The position numbers and the translations under genes are program-made. The notes under the pieces were generated by a model. The model was not told the origin of the DNA and searched no databases. It saw only the letters and a list, made by a program, of their open reading frames with translations. From contig JAALGY010000039.1 of NCBI GenBank assembly GCA_032358165.1, positions 1,364,001-1,428,000 on the forward strand: a stretch of DNA of 64,000 nt, given 5' to 3'. Positions 36,001 through 48,718 of this stretch are shown in pieces. The number at the start of each line of letters is the position of its first letter. Position 1 is the first letter of the stretch. This stretch comes from Diplosphaera chodatii (taxonomy: Eukaryota; Chlorophyta; Trebouxiophyceae; Prasiolales; Stichococcaceae).

Positions 36001-39000
36001 TTTCTGTTGCTCAGAGGCAGATGCAGAGGGTAGGGCTGGGAACACTGCTGCTGCTGCTGGAGAGGGCGCCGCCACGCGATTCATAGTGGCTGCTCTGCCC
36101 AGGTGTCAGAAGGGTGCAGCTTCCAGGGTTCAGCCATCGTGTCTCACCTTGCAACATCTGTACATTCAGTAGCATCTTGCAACTGTTTGCCGGCTGCTGA
36201 TGCTGGGTGTACATGGCGAGACACATCGAGGACGAGGCGCAGGTGGAGCAGGGAAGCTGGTGCTGGAACAAGCAGCCCAGCTCACCTGCTTGCCGGATAC
36301 TCTTCCTCGAGTATTTCCGCCAAGGGCTCCGCAGCATGCACACAGCGAGCATTGGCACAGCTCACATGGACGTAGGAAGCCATCCAACCCAACATCTTCA
36401 GGGACTGCACAGCGTGGCAGTGGCATAATTACACACGCATTGTCTTGTTTCCTCATTCCGATACGCCCAGATTGCCCGCATGTGTGCAGCAGGTGTTGAG
36501 GGGGCAGAAGCCGGGAATACAGCAGACGCCGCAGCTGACCTGGGTCCGGACGCTGGCGCTGGCGCCGGTGGCATGGATATGGCAGAGCAGACGGCAGCAG
36601 AGCCACATGCAGAGGCTGCGCCCGGGCCAGGCAGCCAGGCACTGCCCTCGCCACGGTGCGGTTTTCAGTCCAAGCAGGATGTTGGTTCAATCCCATCTGC
36701 ACATCCTGCTGCTGCCCGGCATCGGGAGCAGAGCTGAGAGTGTGACATTGCTGCACACGCTGCCTTGTGCCGCACTCAGTGGCAGTCATGGGGCTGCAGC
36801 CGAGGTATGGTGGTGTGGCTCAGACCTTTGGACATCAAGAAAGTGTTATGGGCTCTGCACATCCATGGGCAGCAAGAGGGCACATAGCAGGGACTGCAAC
36901 ACATGAAGGACACAGCCAGCTGCCTCAGGCGTCAGCGCACGGACGGCTTCTGGTTGAGCCTATGCAGGTCAGCAGGCAGCAAGGCGGCCCGCAAGCGGGG
37001 CCGCGGCGCCTCGGCGGGGTCTGCCGGCGGCCGCCGCCGCTCGCTGCCCCGAAATCGCTCCGAGCCTGCGCCCCGCACGGTCGCCCGGCCCTACGGCGGC
37101 ACCATGGTCCAGGTGCCAGCTGCTTTCAGGCTGTATAGAAATGCATGGCGGCCTACCGTACAACATGTACAGCTGCTCAGGCTTTCCTGCTGAGGGCCGC
37201 TGTTGCACGGGGCTGCTCGTGTTGATGCTGTGCAATTGCACAGCTCTGCCGCTCCTTTCGGTGGCAAAGCATACAAGAAAGCCTGGGCAAAGCATACAAG
37301 AAAGCATGGACACTTGATACATTACATAGCGCAGCACAACAGGCTTCAAACACCTTCTGCTCCTGTCAGACAGCATCCATCCTCACACTGTCTACTTATC
37401 CCATCTGAACCCTGTCGGTTGGTTTTTTTTGTAGGTGGTGGGCAGCCGTACGACAGTGGACGTGCAGTGGCAGGACGGCAGCCGCACGGCCGGCGCCGCT
37501 GCCCGCGACTTCCTGCCGGTGTCCTTCCACGACGAGCACGACTTCGCGGTCGGCGACTTTGTGGAGCAGCGGGACCCGTTCGCCGACATGGACGAGGGTC
37601 CTGCGGACGGCGCACCCCAGCTGCCCCAGGTGGCGCCTCTTCCGTGTGGGACATGCAGATGGTCCAGCCTGCGGTGCTGCATCCTGGGCATGCATGTTCC
37701 ACAGCGCTTCTGCACTTTGGTGTTGCCCGGAGGCTGCCGGTCAAGGGTGGTGGTATGTGGTGGTACACCTCGGCTCATCCGCCAAATTGAAAGTTTTTTT
37801 GGAGGAACTCTTCAGTTTTGCAGGTTGTGTCAAACGACTCAGCTGTTTCATTCAAGGTTTCGGCTAAGCTTACAGTGCAGCGTCTCGTTGCTGCAGGCTG
37901 CAAAGCGCTTTGGCTGGGTGACGCGCGTCAATGCAGCGGGGCGCACTGCCATGGTGGCCTGGGCGGATGGCGGCGCCGACTCGGAGCACAGCGTCTACCA
38001 GCTGCAGGTGACTGCCCGACGACCGTAGTTTGCGGGTCATGGGTGCTCTGCAGCGTGCGTAGGTTGAAGGTATTGATGCTGCAAGCCTGCTGCTGTACGT
38101 TTGCATGAAATACATCTGCTGTGCCGCCGAAACATGAGGGTCTGTGTAGCCATGACTGTATACCATAGTATGCCACAAGGCCCTGCGGTCTACTGCAGCA
38201 CACCAGGATGGCCTTCACTGACCTGCACATGGCTGCCACAATGTCTGCAACGCCTCAGGACACACTGGCTTGCCTGTCACACGAACGGTGTTTGGCTGCA
38301 CCCATTCGAGGCAGACGGGGTGCTGCTGCGTTACCCACAGGTGCATCCCGACTTCCAGTTTGCCATCGGCGATGTGGTGCTGCGCCTGCCAGAGGCCAGC
38401 GCCTCGGCCCCTCAGGCAGGCCCAGCAGCAACACCAGAAGCGGCACCAGCCGCTGTGTCCGCCACAGCAGCGCACCCTCAGGCAGATGCCGCAGAGGCAG
38501 CAGCAGGGATGCCACCATCAGCGGCAGCAGCAGCAGCAGCAGCAGCGCCGTCAGGAACGGGGGTTGCAACACCGGCAGCAGCGCAGCAGTCAGACGGGAC
38601 GCCGGCCCAGCAGCGGCCGGCGCCAAAGACGAAGGCTGCACAGCGAGCAGAGTGGACAGAGGTAGGGTTTGCTGCAACCTTGTAAAAGTCAGCTGTCTCG
38701 ATGTGCGTTAAAACCACTGCCTGGCTGCAATGCAACGGACCCACACCATCATATGCTGCCTTGCTTTCAGGTCCGCAACAGCTACCGCCTGTACTATTAC
38801 AACACGCGCACGGGCGCGTCGCAGTGGGAGAAGCCCGACGTGCTCAAAAGCATCCAGGTGCCAGCCCGTGGAAGGGCCAAACAGATAATATGCTGCAGCG
38901 TTGAGCATGGGCACAGATGTGGGAACGCTTGTGTGGCGGCACCACTGTCAGGGCACTGGAATCCACAGCACGCACGAGGACGCCAGCGCTTGACTGCTGC

Positions 39001-42000
39001 CGCGCCTGCATGCAGCACACTTGTGGTTCTGCACCAGCAGCAAGGGCGAGGCAGTGTCAGTCTCTGCCTGCAGGAGCTGGCAGATGAGAGCGTGGGCTGG
39101 TACTCCTACACCATGTACCCGCCCGGCGTGGACCTGCCGCACGTGCACTACTGGCACCACCCCGCCACGGGGCGCACCACCTGGGAGATGCCCGAGCAGG
39201 TGATCTTCGCCGCTTCAAGTTGGTATGCTTGATGCACGAGCACTTCTGGCACCACCCCGCCATGGGGCGCACCACCTGGGAGGTGCCGGAGCAGGTGCCT
39301 GTGTGACCCATGCTCACTGTGGAGTGCTGCCAAGTGATTGCAATGCTTGCTGCACGAGTTGGTGTGCCGGACATCAGGCCTGCAACCAGATGCTGGCTGC
39401 GCTCGGTAGTGAAGTGCAAGCTTCATGCGCAGGGCCGCGCAGGAGAGTTACCTTTCTGCTCGTGTCGCGTTGTGTGCAAATGTAGAGATCCGCTGTGCAG
39501 GTGCGCACGGCCCATGCAGCGGCCCTGGAGCAGCAGCGGGAGCAGGCGCTGGCTTCTGGCGCCCTGGTGCGCTGCAGTTCCTACAACCTAAAACCATGAC
39601 CTTCCTTCACCCACCAGTAGCCAATGTGGAGCATAGCATGGCAGCCGCACCAGCAGGGTGTGCGCTTGCCCTGCTGCATGCGGTATGAGAGAGCCAGGCA
39701 CAGTCCTGCCTTCTGCACCTGTGCAACACCGTGAATTGACGTCGTGCAGGAAGCTGATGCCGCGTGTGGGCTTTGGCGCCCTGCAAAGCATCGTCATTCC
39801 CTGTTGCTTCGACATATCAGACTGTGATTCACATTTCAAGTGCAGGACTCGGACGCAGCGGCGCTGTCTCGGATTGGCGAGGTGCTGCTGGTCGCTGGTG
39901 GCCGCGTGGACGTGCTCTGGGCAGACGGCAGCCGCGCCGCCTGCGAGCCGCAGCAGCTGTTTGTCGTGTCAGGCGAGGACGACATGGCTGGGCCGGTGGG
40001 TGCTCGTACAGCTTGCTAAATTGTATTGTGATTGTGAACAATCATATGTGCTGGCTGCGATGAACCAGCGTCAATGCCTGTCAAGCAGTTTGATGGTGCC
40101 GTCAGCTGTGAGCAGATTAGTCACGATACCATGCCCTTTGCACTGTGCGCTATGAGCCTTTATGCATGATCCCTCGTCATGAGCGGTGTGCTATCATCAT
40201 GTCCAGGACGGAGCGTCAGAAGACTCGGCGAGCTACACCGATGGCGCAGTCGGAAGCACATCAGATGATGGTGCCAGCAGCGGCTGGGTCACAGACGACA
40301 TAGAGGACTCAGATGACATGGATGACTCATACGAAGCAGTTGATGGCTCTCGCAATCCGGTGGGTGCGATTTGACTTGTTTGCTTCTGCATTCTCCAGCA
40401 TATCTCTTGCTGTTGTTTGATTCATCCCTTTTGTGATTGAAACCCTTTGTACTCCGCCCTGTTGCTATCTCACTCATGCAAAGGGCGACCCTGGCGACCC
40501 TTTGCAATCAACAGGCTTGCACTTGCGTCCAAGTCATATCTTATGTATCTGTTGCAAACCTGAACCTTCTGCATTGTGCTGCAGCGCCGGGCTCGGCACA
40601 GCTACCCGGAGCCTACAGATGAGCACGGGGCCCGGGTGGCAGCCTGGGATGGCCCGCCGCCCGCCTATGGGGAGATGATGGCATTCATTGCTGAGAGAGA
40701 GGGGCAGATCCCTGGGCATGGTGAGCTCTTTGGTCCAATGCCGCCCGAGACCCGTCCTCTGTCGAGCAGAACCCTCTGCCTGCCCATCGTTCGAGGGGCA
40801 CAGCACTGCTGTCTGCGGTCGCTTTACCATCTGATCCTGAGGTGGAGGACCGGGCAGGATGATGCAACAAGCACACACCCTGCCACGAGCGGGAGCACAC
40901 CCCTCGTCAGCGTGTGCACGGGCCAGACGTGTCCCATTTTGGCTTTGCAGAACCCCCGCCCCCGGAGGCTTTGGCGCACCCGATTCTGGCCGCCGGCCCT
41001 CCCCAGCAGGACCCCGGGGCGCCGCCGTTCCCGGCCGCCGCCCCGCCGCGCCTGCCTCCGCCGCCCGACGGCCCGCCGCCCGCGTGGCGGGGCATGCCGC
41101 CGGAGCACATGGAGCGCCTCATCGCCACCCTCGGCCTGGGCGGCCCTGAGGTGTTGTCTATGACTCATCGGGCACCAGTTCACATAGCTGTTGTAACCAC
41201 AGCACTCCAGCACCCACTGCTTCAGCTGCCAACCTCCAGTTGCCGTGGCGCTGAGCTGTTTGGCGCCCTTGTGATGATTCGGGTCTGCGGAGTGGGGTCC
41301 AGGTGGAGCATTGCTCAGGATGGTTGCCTGCATGTCGCTGCAGGGTGGCAATGCGGCGGCTGGGGAGCGGGAACCGGGTGCAGAGTCCCCAAGCAGCGGG
41401 TCCAGCCTCCAGAGCCGCCTTCACCAGCTCTTCACCCGCCGTGAGCCTGCCTGTCGTTTTAAATCATGAAAGTGTCACTCTGGTCAGGAACGTCAGTGTC
41501 ATGCTCTTGTGCACAGGAGACGTGTGTTGGAAGTTTTCTTCGAAAGACTGTGCACAGCTATGCTTGCAGCTGTCTGCCCTGGATTATCGGATGCAGTGCA
41601 TAGCAGTGCATGCCTCACGCCGTGATACAGTGCTGCATCTGCGCTGCAGTGTTCAACTGGGACGACCGAAGAGGCATGGTGGACATGGCAGTGGCTGCGG
41701 ATCCGGATGGCTTACCAGACGCTGTTGCGCCGGGGGCGACCGCCTCTCAGTGGGAAAGGGAGTTTGGCGACAGGCAACCCAGCAGCGGCGGCGGCCGGCC
41801 CCCCGACTTCGTACTGGAGTTGGGTGGCTCCAGGCGCAGCACGGCTGCTGCAGAAGCTGCAGTAGACGCCGCAGCAGCAGCCGCAGCAGATGCCAGCAGG
41901 CAGCAGCCGGCGCCACCGCCTGCTGAGCTTGGTCCAGCTTCAACATTGCAGCCCGGCAGCCAGGCCGCCCAACCCAGCAGCAACCAGTCACCGGCAGCAG

Positions 42001-44784
42001 CTCCAGCTATGATCCCAGAGCGGCAGCATGAACCTGAAGCAGCCCCAGCTGGTGATGGCCCCCCGCAGCAACCGCAGCCATATGTAGCACCTCCGACAGC
42101 GGCACCAGCAGGTGGATCCGCAGCGCCGCAGGCACAGCCAACACCAGCACCAGCACCGGCAGCAGCCTCCACAGCAGCAGCAGCAGCGGCAGCACACAGC
42201 CCCAGCGGCGCTGCCGACGTGCAGGCGCCGTGCAGCTTCCCGCAGTTCGAGGTGGCTGCCGAGCCGGTGGACCACCACTTTGCGCGGGACTCCAAGCAGC
42301 CCGAGAACCCCAGGTGGCCCAGGAACTCAGAGACCTGTCGCTATTAGGTTGCTGCTGGGACTCTGCTGTTGTGAGCCAAGCGCAGAACTGCTCTGAACTT
42401 GCTGCAGCACACCCTGCTGCTGCTGTGTAGCTGCGCAGTAGTGGCAGACTGGTGGAAAGTTGCAGGCCCGGTGCAGCTCCCTTCGTGATGTGAGATTGTA
42501 CGCATGGCCGTGTTGTGTTGAGCTCCGAGTGGCGCAATCACTGCAGGGCTTTTGCCAAGCGGGTGCGGCGGGAGTGGGAGGCCCTGCAGCAGCTGCCGCC
42601 CGCCATCTGGGTGCGCGCCTACGAGTCCAGGTGCGCCGCCGATGCAAAACCCTACCCTGCTACGGATGACATTTGCATGAGCCTGCCTAGCGTCAACTTC
42701 ACAACAGGCTGCGATGCCCCTGCTGGCATGGTTGTGTGTGTGCTGGGCAGATCGCTGAGATCATGTGGACACCGAGCATCGAGGTGCTTCGCAGTAAACT
42801 TAATATGTCTATGGTGCAGGACGGACTTGTTTCGGGCCGCAATGGCGGGGCCGGCGGGCACGCCGTACCACGACGGCCTGTTCTTCTTCGACATCAAGCT
42901 GCCGGCCAGCTACCCGGCGACGCCGCCGCAGGCATGCTCCTCAAGTTTTCGTGATTCGCGCAGCGTTCAGATTGAGCACAGCAGCCTGTGCATCCCGTAG
43001 CTGCATTCGGCTGCCACGCCAGCTGGTGGCCATCAGTTCTGCGCGCTGCCGCATGCCCCCTGCCACCATGCTGTGCCGCTCCTGCAACATGTCATACACG
43101 GCACTTTTGGCATGACATCTCGAGCAGTAGCTGTTGGCAGTGCGCCTTTTCTAACAGGTCTAGCAGTTGGCCCCGCTGCACGCAGGTGTGGTACCGCTCG
43201 TGGGGCCTGCGCGTCAACCCCAACCTGTACGAGAACGGCTACGTGTGCCTGAGCCTGCTCAACACCTGGAACGGGCGCGCCCACGAGTGCTGGAACCCCG
43301 ACAACTCCACCCTGCTGCAGGTGCGATGGCCCCAGCCGGCAGCAATTAAAGGGTGTAACTGGTCAAGATGTGCCTTTTGGGAGGGGGCCACATTGTCCAG
43401 CTGCACACTGCTGCTTCAGGGTGTGGCAACAGCTCAATACCTGAATCGAATATTACTACTGCCTGCCTGTCGTCAGAGCGGCAGGGTGCAACCCGGCTCA
43501 GCCTGTGGCAGACACCTCAGACGCGTGCTGTGCTTCCCGCTGGCAGGTGCTGGTGTCGATACAGGGCCTGGTGCTGGTGCCGGAGCCCTACTACAACGAG
43601 GCCGGCTACAGCCGCCAGGTCCGCTCTCTGCTGCCGATTTGCTGTTGCATGCAGCGGGCATCTCTTCCAGGAGCTCTTTGCCGCTGTCCCGACCCCATCG
43701 CCGACCCCATCAACCAGTTTCAATGTTGGCTCTGGTCTTCAGACGCGGAGGGTCACAAGTGCTCAGCCTTGTCTTCTGTGGCACAATCCCAGCTGTGTGA
43801 CGCAATCCCAGCTGCACAGCAGAAGCTGTGGTGCCCTGGACCCTGAAAGTAAGGCCCAAAACCCCGGTGCGCAGGTGGGCAGCGCGGGCGGGGCGCGCAA
43901 CAGCGCGGTGTACAATGAGAACGCGTTCCTGCTGTCCGCGCGCTCCATGGTGCACGCCACCCGGCAGCCGCCCCCCGACTTCCGGCCCCTCATGCAGGTG
44001 GACCGCTATACCCTGAACTCCGTGACGGCTCCAACTCGATGCTGTCTATATGCATGAATCGACGCCCCATATATGTTTGGCGGAGTATATACCAAACTGC
44101 ATCTTGGCTCCTCTGCTGCAAGTCGCTTGCGCAGCCCCTGCCATGGCTGGCAGCTGCTCACAGCTGACGCTGCTCGATGAGCTTTTGTTGGAACTAACGG
44201 CCTGGCTGCCAGATGCATTGGCAGTTGCACATCAAGATGGCGAGCCAAACATGCTGGGTTGCCTCCCTGGTCACCCGCTGGACCTCAAACTTTGCGTCTT
44301 ATTACAGGAGCACTTTGTGCGGCGACGCGCTGCCATCCTGGAGGCATGCGATGCGTACGCCGCCGGCAGCTGCCGCATCGGCCACGCCGGGCCAGATGCA
44401 GATGCGGCCGTGGCGTCGGCAGAGCGGAGGCAGCAGGAAGCAGCAGCCCATGCGTCCACCGGGGCCGCAGGCAGCAGTGGCGGCAGCGCAGCAGCAGGGC
44501 CCAATGAAGCCGTGCCGAACGGCGGTGCAGCAGGTCCTGCATTACCGGCTGACAGCAGGCAAGACGGCACCAGCGCTGCTGGCCCGGCAGCAGGTCTTGA
44601 GCCGACAGGCCATCCTGCAGCCGCGCAAAATGGCATTGCTGCTGGTGGCACGCAGCCTGCGGCGGCAGGAGCGGTGGAAGCAGCGGATGCTGGTCGCAAC
44701 GCCACATCGGAGGGTTTCCGCCTGGTACTGGCGCAGCTGCGGCCGCGTCTGGCGGCTGCCCTGGAGTCGGTGTCCGTCCCTTGA
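33017..44784 (+). CDS. UBE2O-like E2 ubiquitin-conjugating enzyme with two WW domains
   Basis: Twenty-eight exons give about 1563 residues, every junction in frame: 33017-33161, 33500-33602, 33833-33941, 34131-34223, 34491-34595, 34823-34919, 35271-35507, 35738-35896, 36490-36655, 36968-37112, 37435-37629, 37897-38007, 38341-38661, 38771-38857, 39074-39199, 39501-39566, 39846-39995, 40207-40359, 40585-40720, 40951-41150, 41344-41440, 41650-42313, 42523-42630, 42820-42931, 43186-43320, 43547-43618, 43875-43997, 44308-44784. Repeated Tudor/SH3-like beta segments ([21 protein letters not shown]) and acidic linkers precede a UBC domain at about 1222-1400 with [15 protein letters not shown], catalytic C1316 and NPN in place of HPN, as in UBE2O. 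Two WW domains lie at about 660-684 and 700-731. Human UBE2O is a hybrid E2/E3 acting on orphan subunits. The intron after 42931 uses a GC donor. A small exon could still be missing. Confidence 0.92.
37264..37309. repeat. 23-bp tandem duplication in an intron
   Basis: GCAAAGCATACAAGAAAGCCTGG is followed at once by a copy with one difference, inside the UBE2O-like intron before the exon starting at 37435. Confidence 0.85.
39141..39300. repeat. Duplicated WW-exon end
   Basis: The end of the second WW exon with its donor (39141-39202) is repeated at 39235-39300 in the next intron. [20 protein letters not shown] becomes [20 protein letters not shown], again followed by a GTGCCT donor-like site. 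All differences keep the frame open and preserve the WW consensus. Confidence 0.88.
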
Positions 44785-45876
44785 ACGGCCGATGTTAGAT
44801 CTCGAACCGCAGGCATTGTGATGCAGCGTAGCCCCTTCCCAAACGCAGCCCGGCGCCAAATGCAGCAGTAGGCAGTTGCAGCGTAGCTCTCGGTAGGTAC
44901 AGACCAGCACAGCGTGTTGGGTGCAGCTGCAGCTACCGACCGCCAAGTCTGGTCAAGCTCAGGCATGCGTCTGGGTCTGGGTGTGGCCGCAGGCCATCAG
45001 TGCATGGCCCACAGGTTGTTCGGGTGCCTCCATGTCAGCCTGCTATGTGTGAAGGGCTGGAAGGCAGCTGGCCGGTTTAAACATGCCAGATCCTGATGCA
45101 CGTGTCTTCCTATGAACATGTTTCGGCTACAAACCCACAATCACTACGTTCTACAAATGCTGACTATTCCAGAATAGTTCGTCGGAAGGCCGTTCTGTAA
45201 GCTGATGCCAAACTACATCTCTGCTCCAGGCTCTCGTGGAACACTCACTGTGTCGGCTGACAGGTCCCACAGCGCAGCTGCCAGCTCTCTGCAAACAGCA
45301 GCATATGTGTACTTCAGCTCTTCAGAAACATCCCTCGTCTCTGTTAGAGTGGGGCTTCTGGCTGGATGTCTGCAGCTGCTGACTGTACATGTTGGTGCAT
45401 GCATACGACTGAAAGGCATACTCTCGGCTCGTGTGGGTCGTTGTGCGACCAGCCAAGTGAATGTCCTGGCCAAACCTACCGGTCATAGCTGGATGCTGAC
45501 GATGGCACCTGCCTGGTGGTCGTCCCCAGCCGGCCTGCATTCCGGTATCAGCAAAAGGTGGACACACACAGGCAAACAGCCGATCATCGCACAGCATGCC
45601 CAAGATGCAGCCATGGGATAGCTCCAACGTTGCCGTTGACCCCTTCTGAATAAGCTGGCGCTTCTGTCGACCAGCTGCTGCTGTTTGCGTGACTGTGATC
45701 TGGCAAGCTGCTCATGCTTGGCAGACAGCAGCGTGCACAGTGCGCGACGTCCCAAGCGCCTGCAAATCCTGACATGCGGCACACCAGAGTTTGGGGAGGC
45801 TACCTCCAGACAGCGTCCTGAACTAAACCCTGAGCTGGCTATTAGATATTGCGAAGAGTCACCTAACCCTGGAAAG
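44785..45876. other. Spacer between convergent genes
   Basis: The 3' flanks of the UBE2O-like gene and the short-chain dehydrogenase gene meet here. TGTAA, the usual green-algal polyadenylation signal, occurs at about 45196. No coding signal with motif support was seen. Confidence 0.45.
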
Positions 45877-48718
45877 TCAAGTCTCAGCCTCACCCCCGGA
45901 CAGCGTCCGCACAGGCTGGTCCAGGCCGGCGGACAGCAGCGCCAGCGGCGCAGACGCCGCCCGCCTCGCCGCGCCCAGCCACCCGCCGTACGGCCCGCCG
46001 ATCCAGGTGACGGGCGGCGCGCCGAACAGCCCGCGGGCGTAGAACTGCAGCCAGTGACCGTTTGGGGTGCTAGTCAGGGGACCGCGTCATTGTGATCAGC
46101 TGCCCTGTGCTTCCAGCTGTGCAGAAGCTTCCCAGGACATGCCAGGGCCCATCAGATCTGGCTTGAAACCCAAAGTGTCAAAGAGAGCATGCAGGAGAAT
46201 GCTCTCAACAACAAGCCACGTTTGAAAACACAATGACTAACCCTGAGCTGGCTGCGAGGCACATCTGTGTGGGCTCCGCCATTGGGTGTGGCACCGGCAG
46301 CCGCTGGCTCCTGCCACGGCTCTGCAGATCACGCACATTTGGCTTGGTTATGTTGCTGTCATCAGCGCACATTCGGCAACTGACAAAGGCACACCATGCG
46401 AAAGCGTACGCATCTACAGCAAAGACACCCTGCACTGCCGGCAGGACGACCGGCGTCACGCCCATCAGTGGGTGTACGCCAGCAGCAACTACCAGCACTC
46501 CAGCACGGGCTGTGCAGTTCTGCTGAGAACTTTGAGGAGCAAAGACACCTGTTGCCGCGTGCACCACGGCGGCGGCGCCGTCACCCGGCGGCGACCCGAA
46601 GAAGGCGCGCACCGACTGGAGGGGGCCCTGCCCCAGGAGGCGGTTGTTGCGGTAGATGGCGGTGTTCACGCTGCCCGGGTCCACCGCGCAGGACTGCAGG
46701 CAGATTTGCATTGGTTAGATTCCAGAGGCGCGTGGGTATGATGACTCCACGCTGCCGGGTCGACCGCGCAGGACTGAATATGGCGCCTGCTGCTTCAGCC
46801 TCCAGACAATCACAACAGTGCATTCAGCATGCTGCTGGGGCCACCAGGCATTTCAGACTGCACAAGCACCGCATCGCAACAGCAGCAGCGCAGAAGTGCC
46901 GCAGCGGCCAAGAGGTTCAGGCGCTGCGCCAGCTGCCACCATGGCCAAATGGAGCTGATGTGGCCACCTGGCAGCGTCAGCACCATATGTATGAGGTGTG
47001 CCCTTGCGCCTGCTACACGATGCTGTGCAAGAAAAAGAAAAATCCTGGACGCCCACCTGGATGCCGAGGGAAGCCATCCGCCGCTGGGACTCGTATGTGA
47101 ACAGCACATTGCCCAGCTTCGTCGCAGGGTAGTTCTGCACACGCACAGCAGCAGCTCGTCAGCACACCAGCAAGGCGACCTGCGCACATTTCAGAGCAGG
47201 ACAGCAGCAGCACTTCAAGCGCGCCGAACCACCAGGGACACCGTGAGAGGAACAGGGTTCCGACCTCGCCGCCTCGCTCTGGTGAAGTCAGGAAGTCCTG
47301 CACATCAGCATGGCTAATCATCAGCCATATATCCCATAAATGCCATATATGCCATACTTGCACAACCTTGGACTCTGAACATGCAGCACCATCGCAGCAG
47401 CATGGCATCGGGCCCGCGCATGCGGCTGTGCGGCTCAGCAGCAGCGGCAGCGGACGCGCCTTTGCGTTCTCGATCTCGCCAAAGCGGCTCATGATGGACG
47501 ACACGTTGACGACCCGGGAGGGGGCGCCGGCCGCCAGGCGCCCCTCCAGCAGCCGCGTCAGCAGGTAGGGCCCCAGGTAGTTGACCTGCGTTCATGTGCG
47601 CAGCACAGGGTGGGTGCCGCAACGTTGAGGCGAGGTGCAAAGGGCCGCACCAGGCGCCAGACTCATTCCAAGCTGGGCCACTTCACAGGCTTCCTTCAGA
47701 TCGCGATGCATCCACCTACGTTGCGGTAGAGGCCCCGAGGCAAGGAGCTTCTGCACTGGATGCTGTATGAAATGCAGAGTGGTCCACCTGGGCCAGCGTG
47801 CAGATGCCCTCCGGGGTTTTGCCCTTCGGCAGGTAGTTCGCCCCGGCGTTGTTGACCAGCAGGTGCAGTGGCTTGTTGCTCCCCCTGGCGGACACGCCGC
47901 CGCCGCCGCCACCGCCGGTGGTGTCTCCATCCAGTGACGACACGAAGGCGCGCACGCTCGCCACGCTGCCCAGGTCCAGCGGCGGGCCGACTGTGACATC
48001 AGCGTGCGGGTGCCGCTGCCTGCCCGGGTATTGGACAGTGTCGGCATCGGTGAGTGTCGGTGGCTCAACAGGAGTGCATTCACTGACTACAGCCACGTCC
48101 AGGATGCCGGAACGATGAATGGCATCCAATAGTGGCTGCCGCTGCGTGCACATTACGTAGATCGAGGCCCTGTGACAATCCAGCAATATGGCTGCCCGCA
48201 GCATACAGGCTCCTCCAGATACATGTGATGCTCACCACAGAGTTAACAACCGAGCATGGGGCGTATTTCGACCTGCAGAGCCGCTTCTTGTGGATATTGG
48301 CACCGAGCTGACTGCACCTGATGTCCGCCGCGGCCACCTCTGCAGCCCTGACATTGCGGCACGCCAGCACCACAGACGCTCCCCTCGCCGCCAGCTCCGC
48401 TGCTGCCTCCCTGCGTGCATGCATGCATGTAGCAGTGTCACGCCAGAACGACGCTGGTGTCTCCTCCCTTGGAGCGTCTTCGCCCGGTGCATGGAACTGC
48501 CAGCCATGCAGCATGCGCATTGCAAACGGCTGCCTGTCTGAACCCACAATTTGGCAACCTCCATGTGCTCGTCCCCCTTGTTTGATGTGCTGACGACCAT
48601 CGCGTCAAGTTCAGACATATGCAGCGAGCGTCTGCAGGACTCACTTGCCGATGCCCTGGTTTGCGCCCGTCACAATCATCGCGCGGCCCGCAAGCGGCCG
48701 CGCCGGCACGGTCGCCAT
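45877..48718 (-). CDS. Short-chain dehydrogenase/reductase (retinol dehydrogenase-like)
   Basis: Eight exons give 324 residues in frame: 48718-48645, 48410-48318, 48019-47788, 47585-47460, 47134-47057, 46693-46549, 46321-46263, 46044-45877. The Rossmann signature TGANQGIGK begins at residue 17, followed by VVLACRN (an Arg after beta-2, as in NADPH-preferring members), LLVNNAG, VNVSSIMS with S163, and the catalytic YPATK (Y177, K181). All SDR catalytic residues are therefore present. DPGSVNTAIYRN follows as in the retinol dehydrogenase/WWOX-like subgroup. A Gly-rich loop of seven Gly interrupts the region before LLVNNAG. A C-terminal extension with FYARGLFGAPPVTW ends at a TGA shortly after a run that could also be a donor, so the last few residues are tentative. 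The intron after 47460 uses a GC donor. The substrate is unknown. Confidence 0.85.
46667..46779. repeat. Duplicated acceptor and exon start in the SDR gene
   Basis: 46667-46700, the minus-strand start of exon 6 with its acceptor, is repeated at 46748-46779 in the preceding intron with a few differences including a one-base deletion, which would break the frame of the copy. Confidence 0.8.

Noticed and set aside
46286..46741. Plus-strand frame with WVYASSNYQHSSTG
   Set aside because: It runs antisense through SDR exons 6 and 7 and has no compatible splice neighbours.
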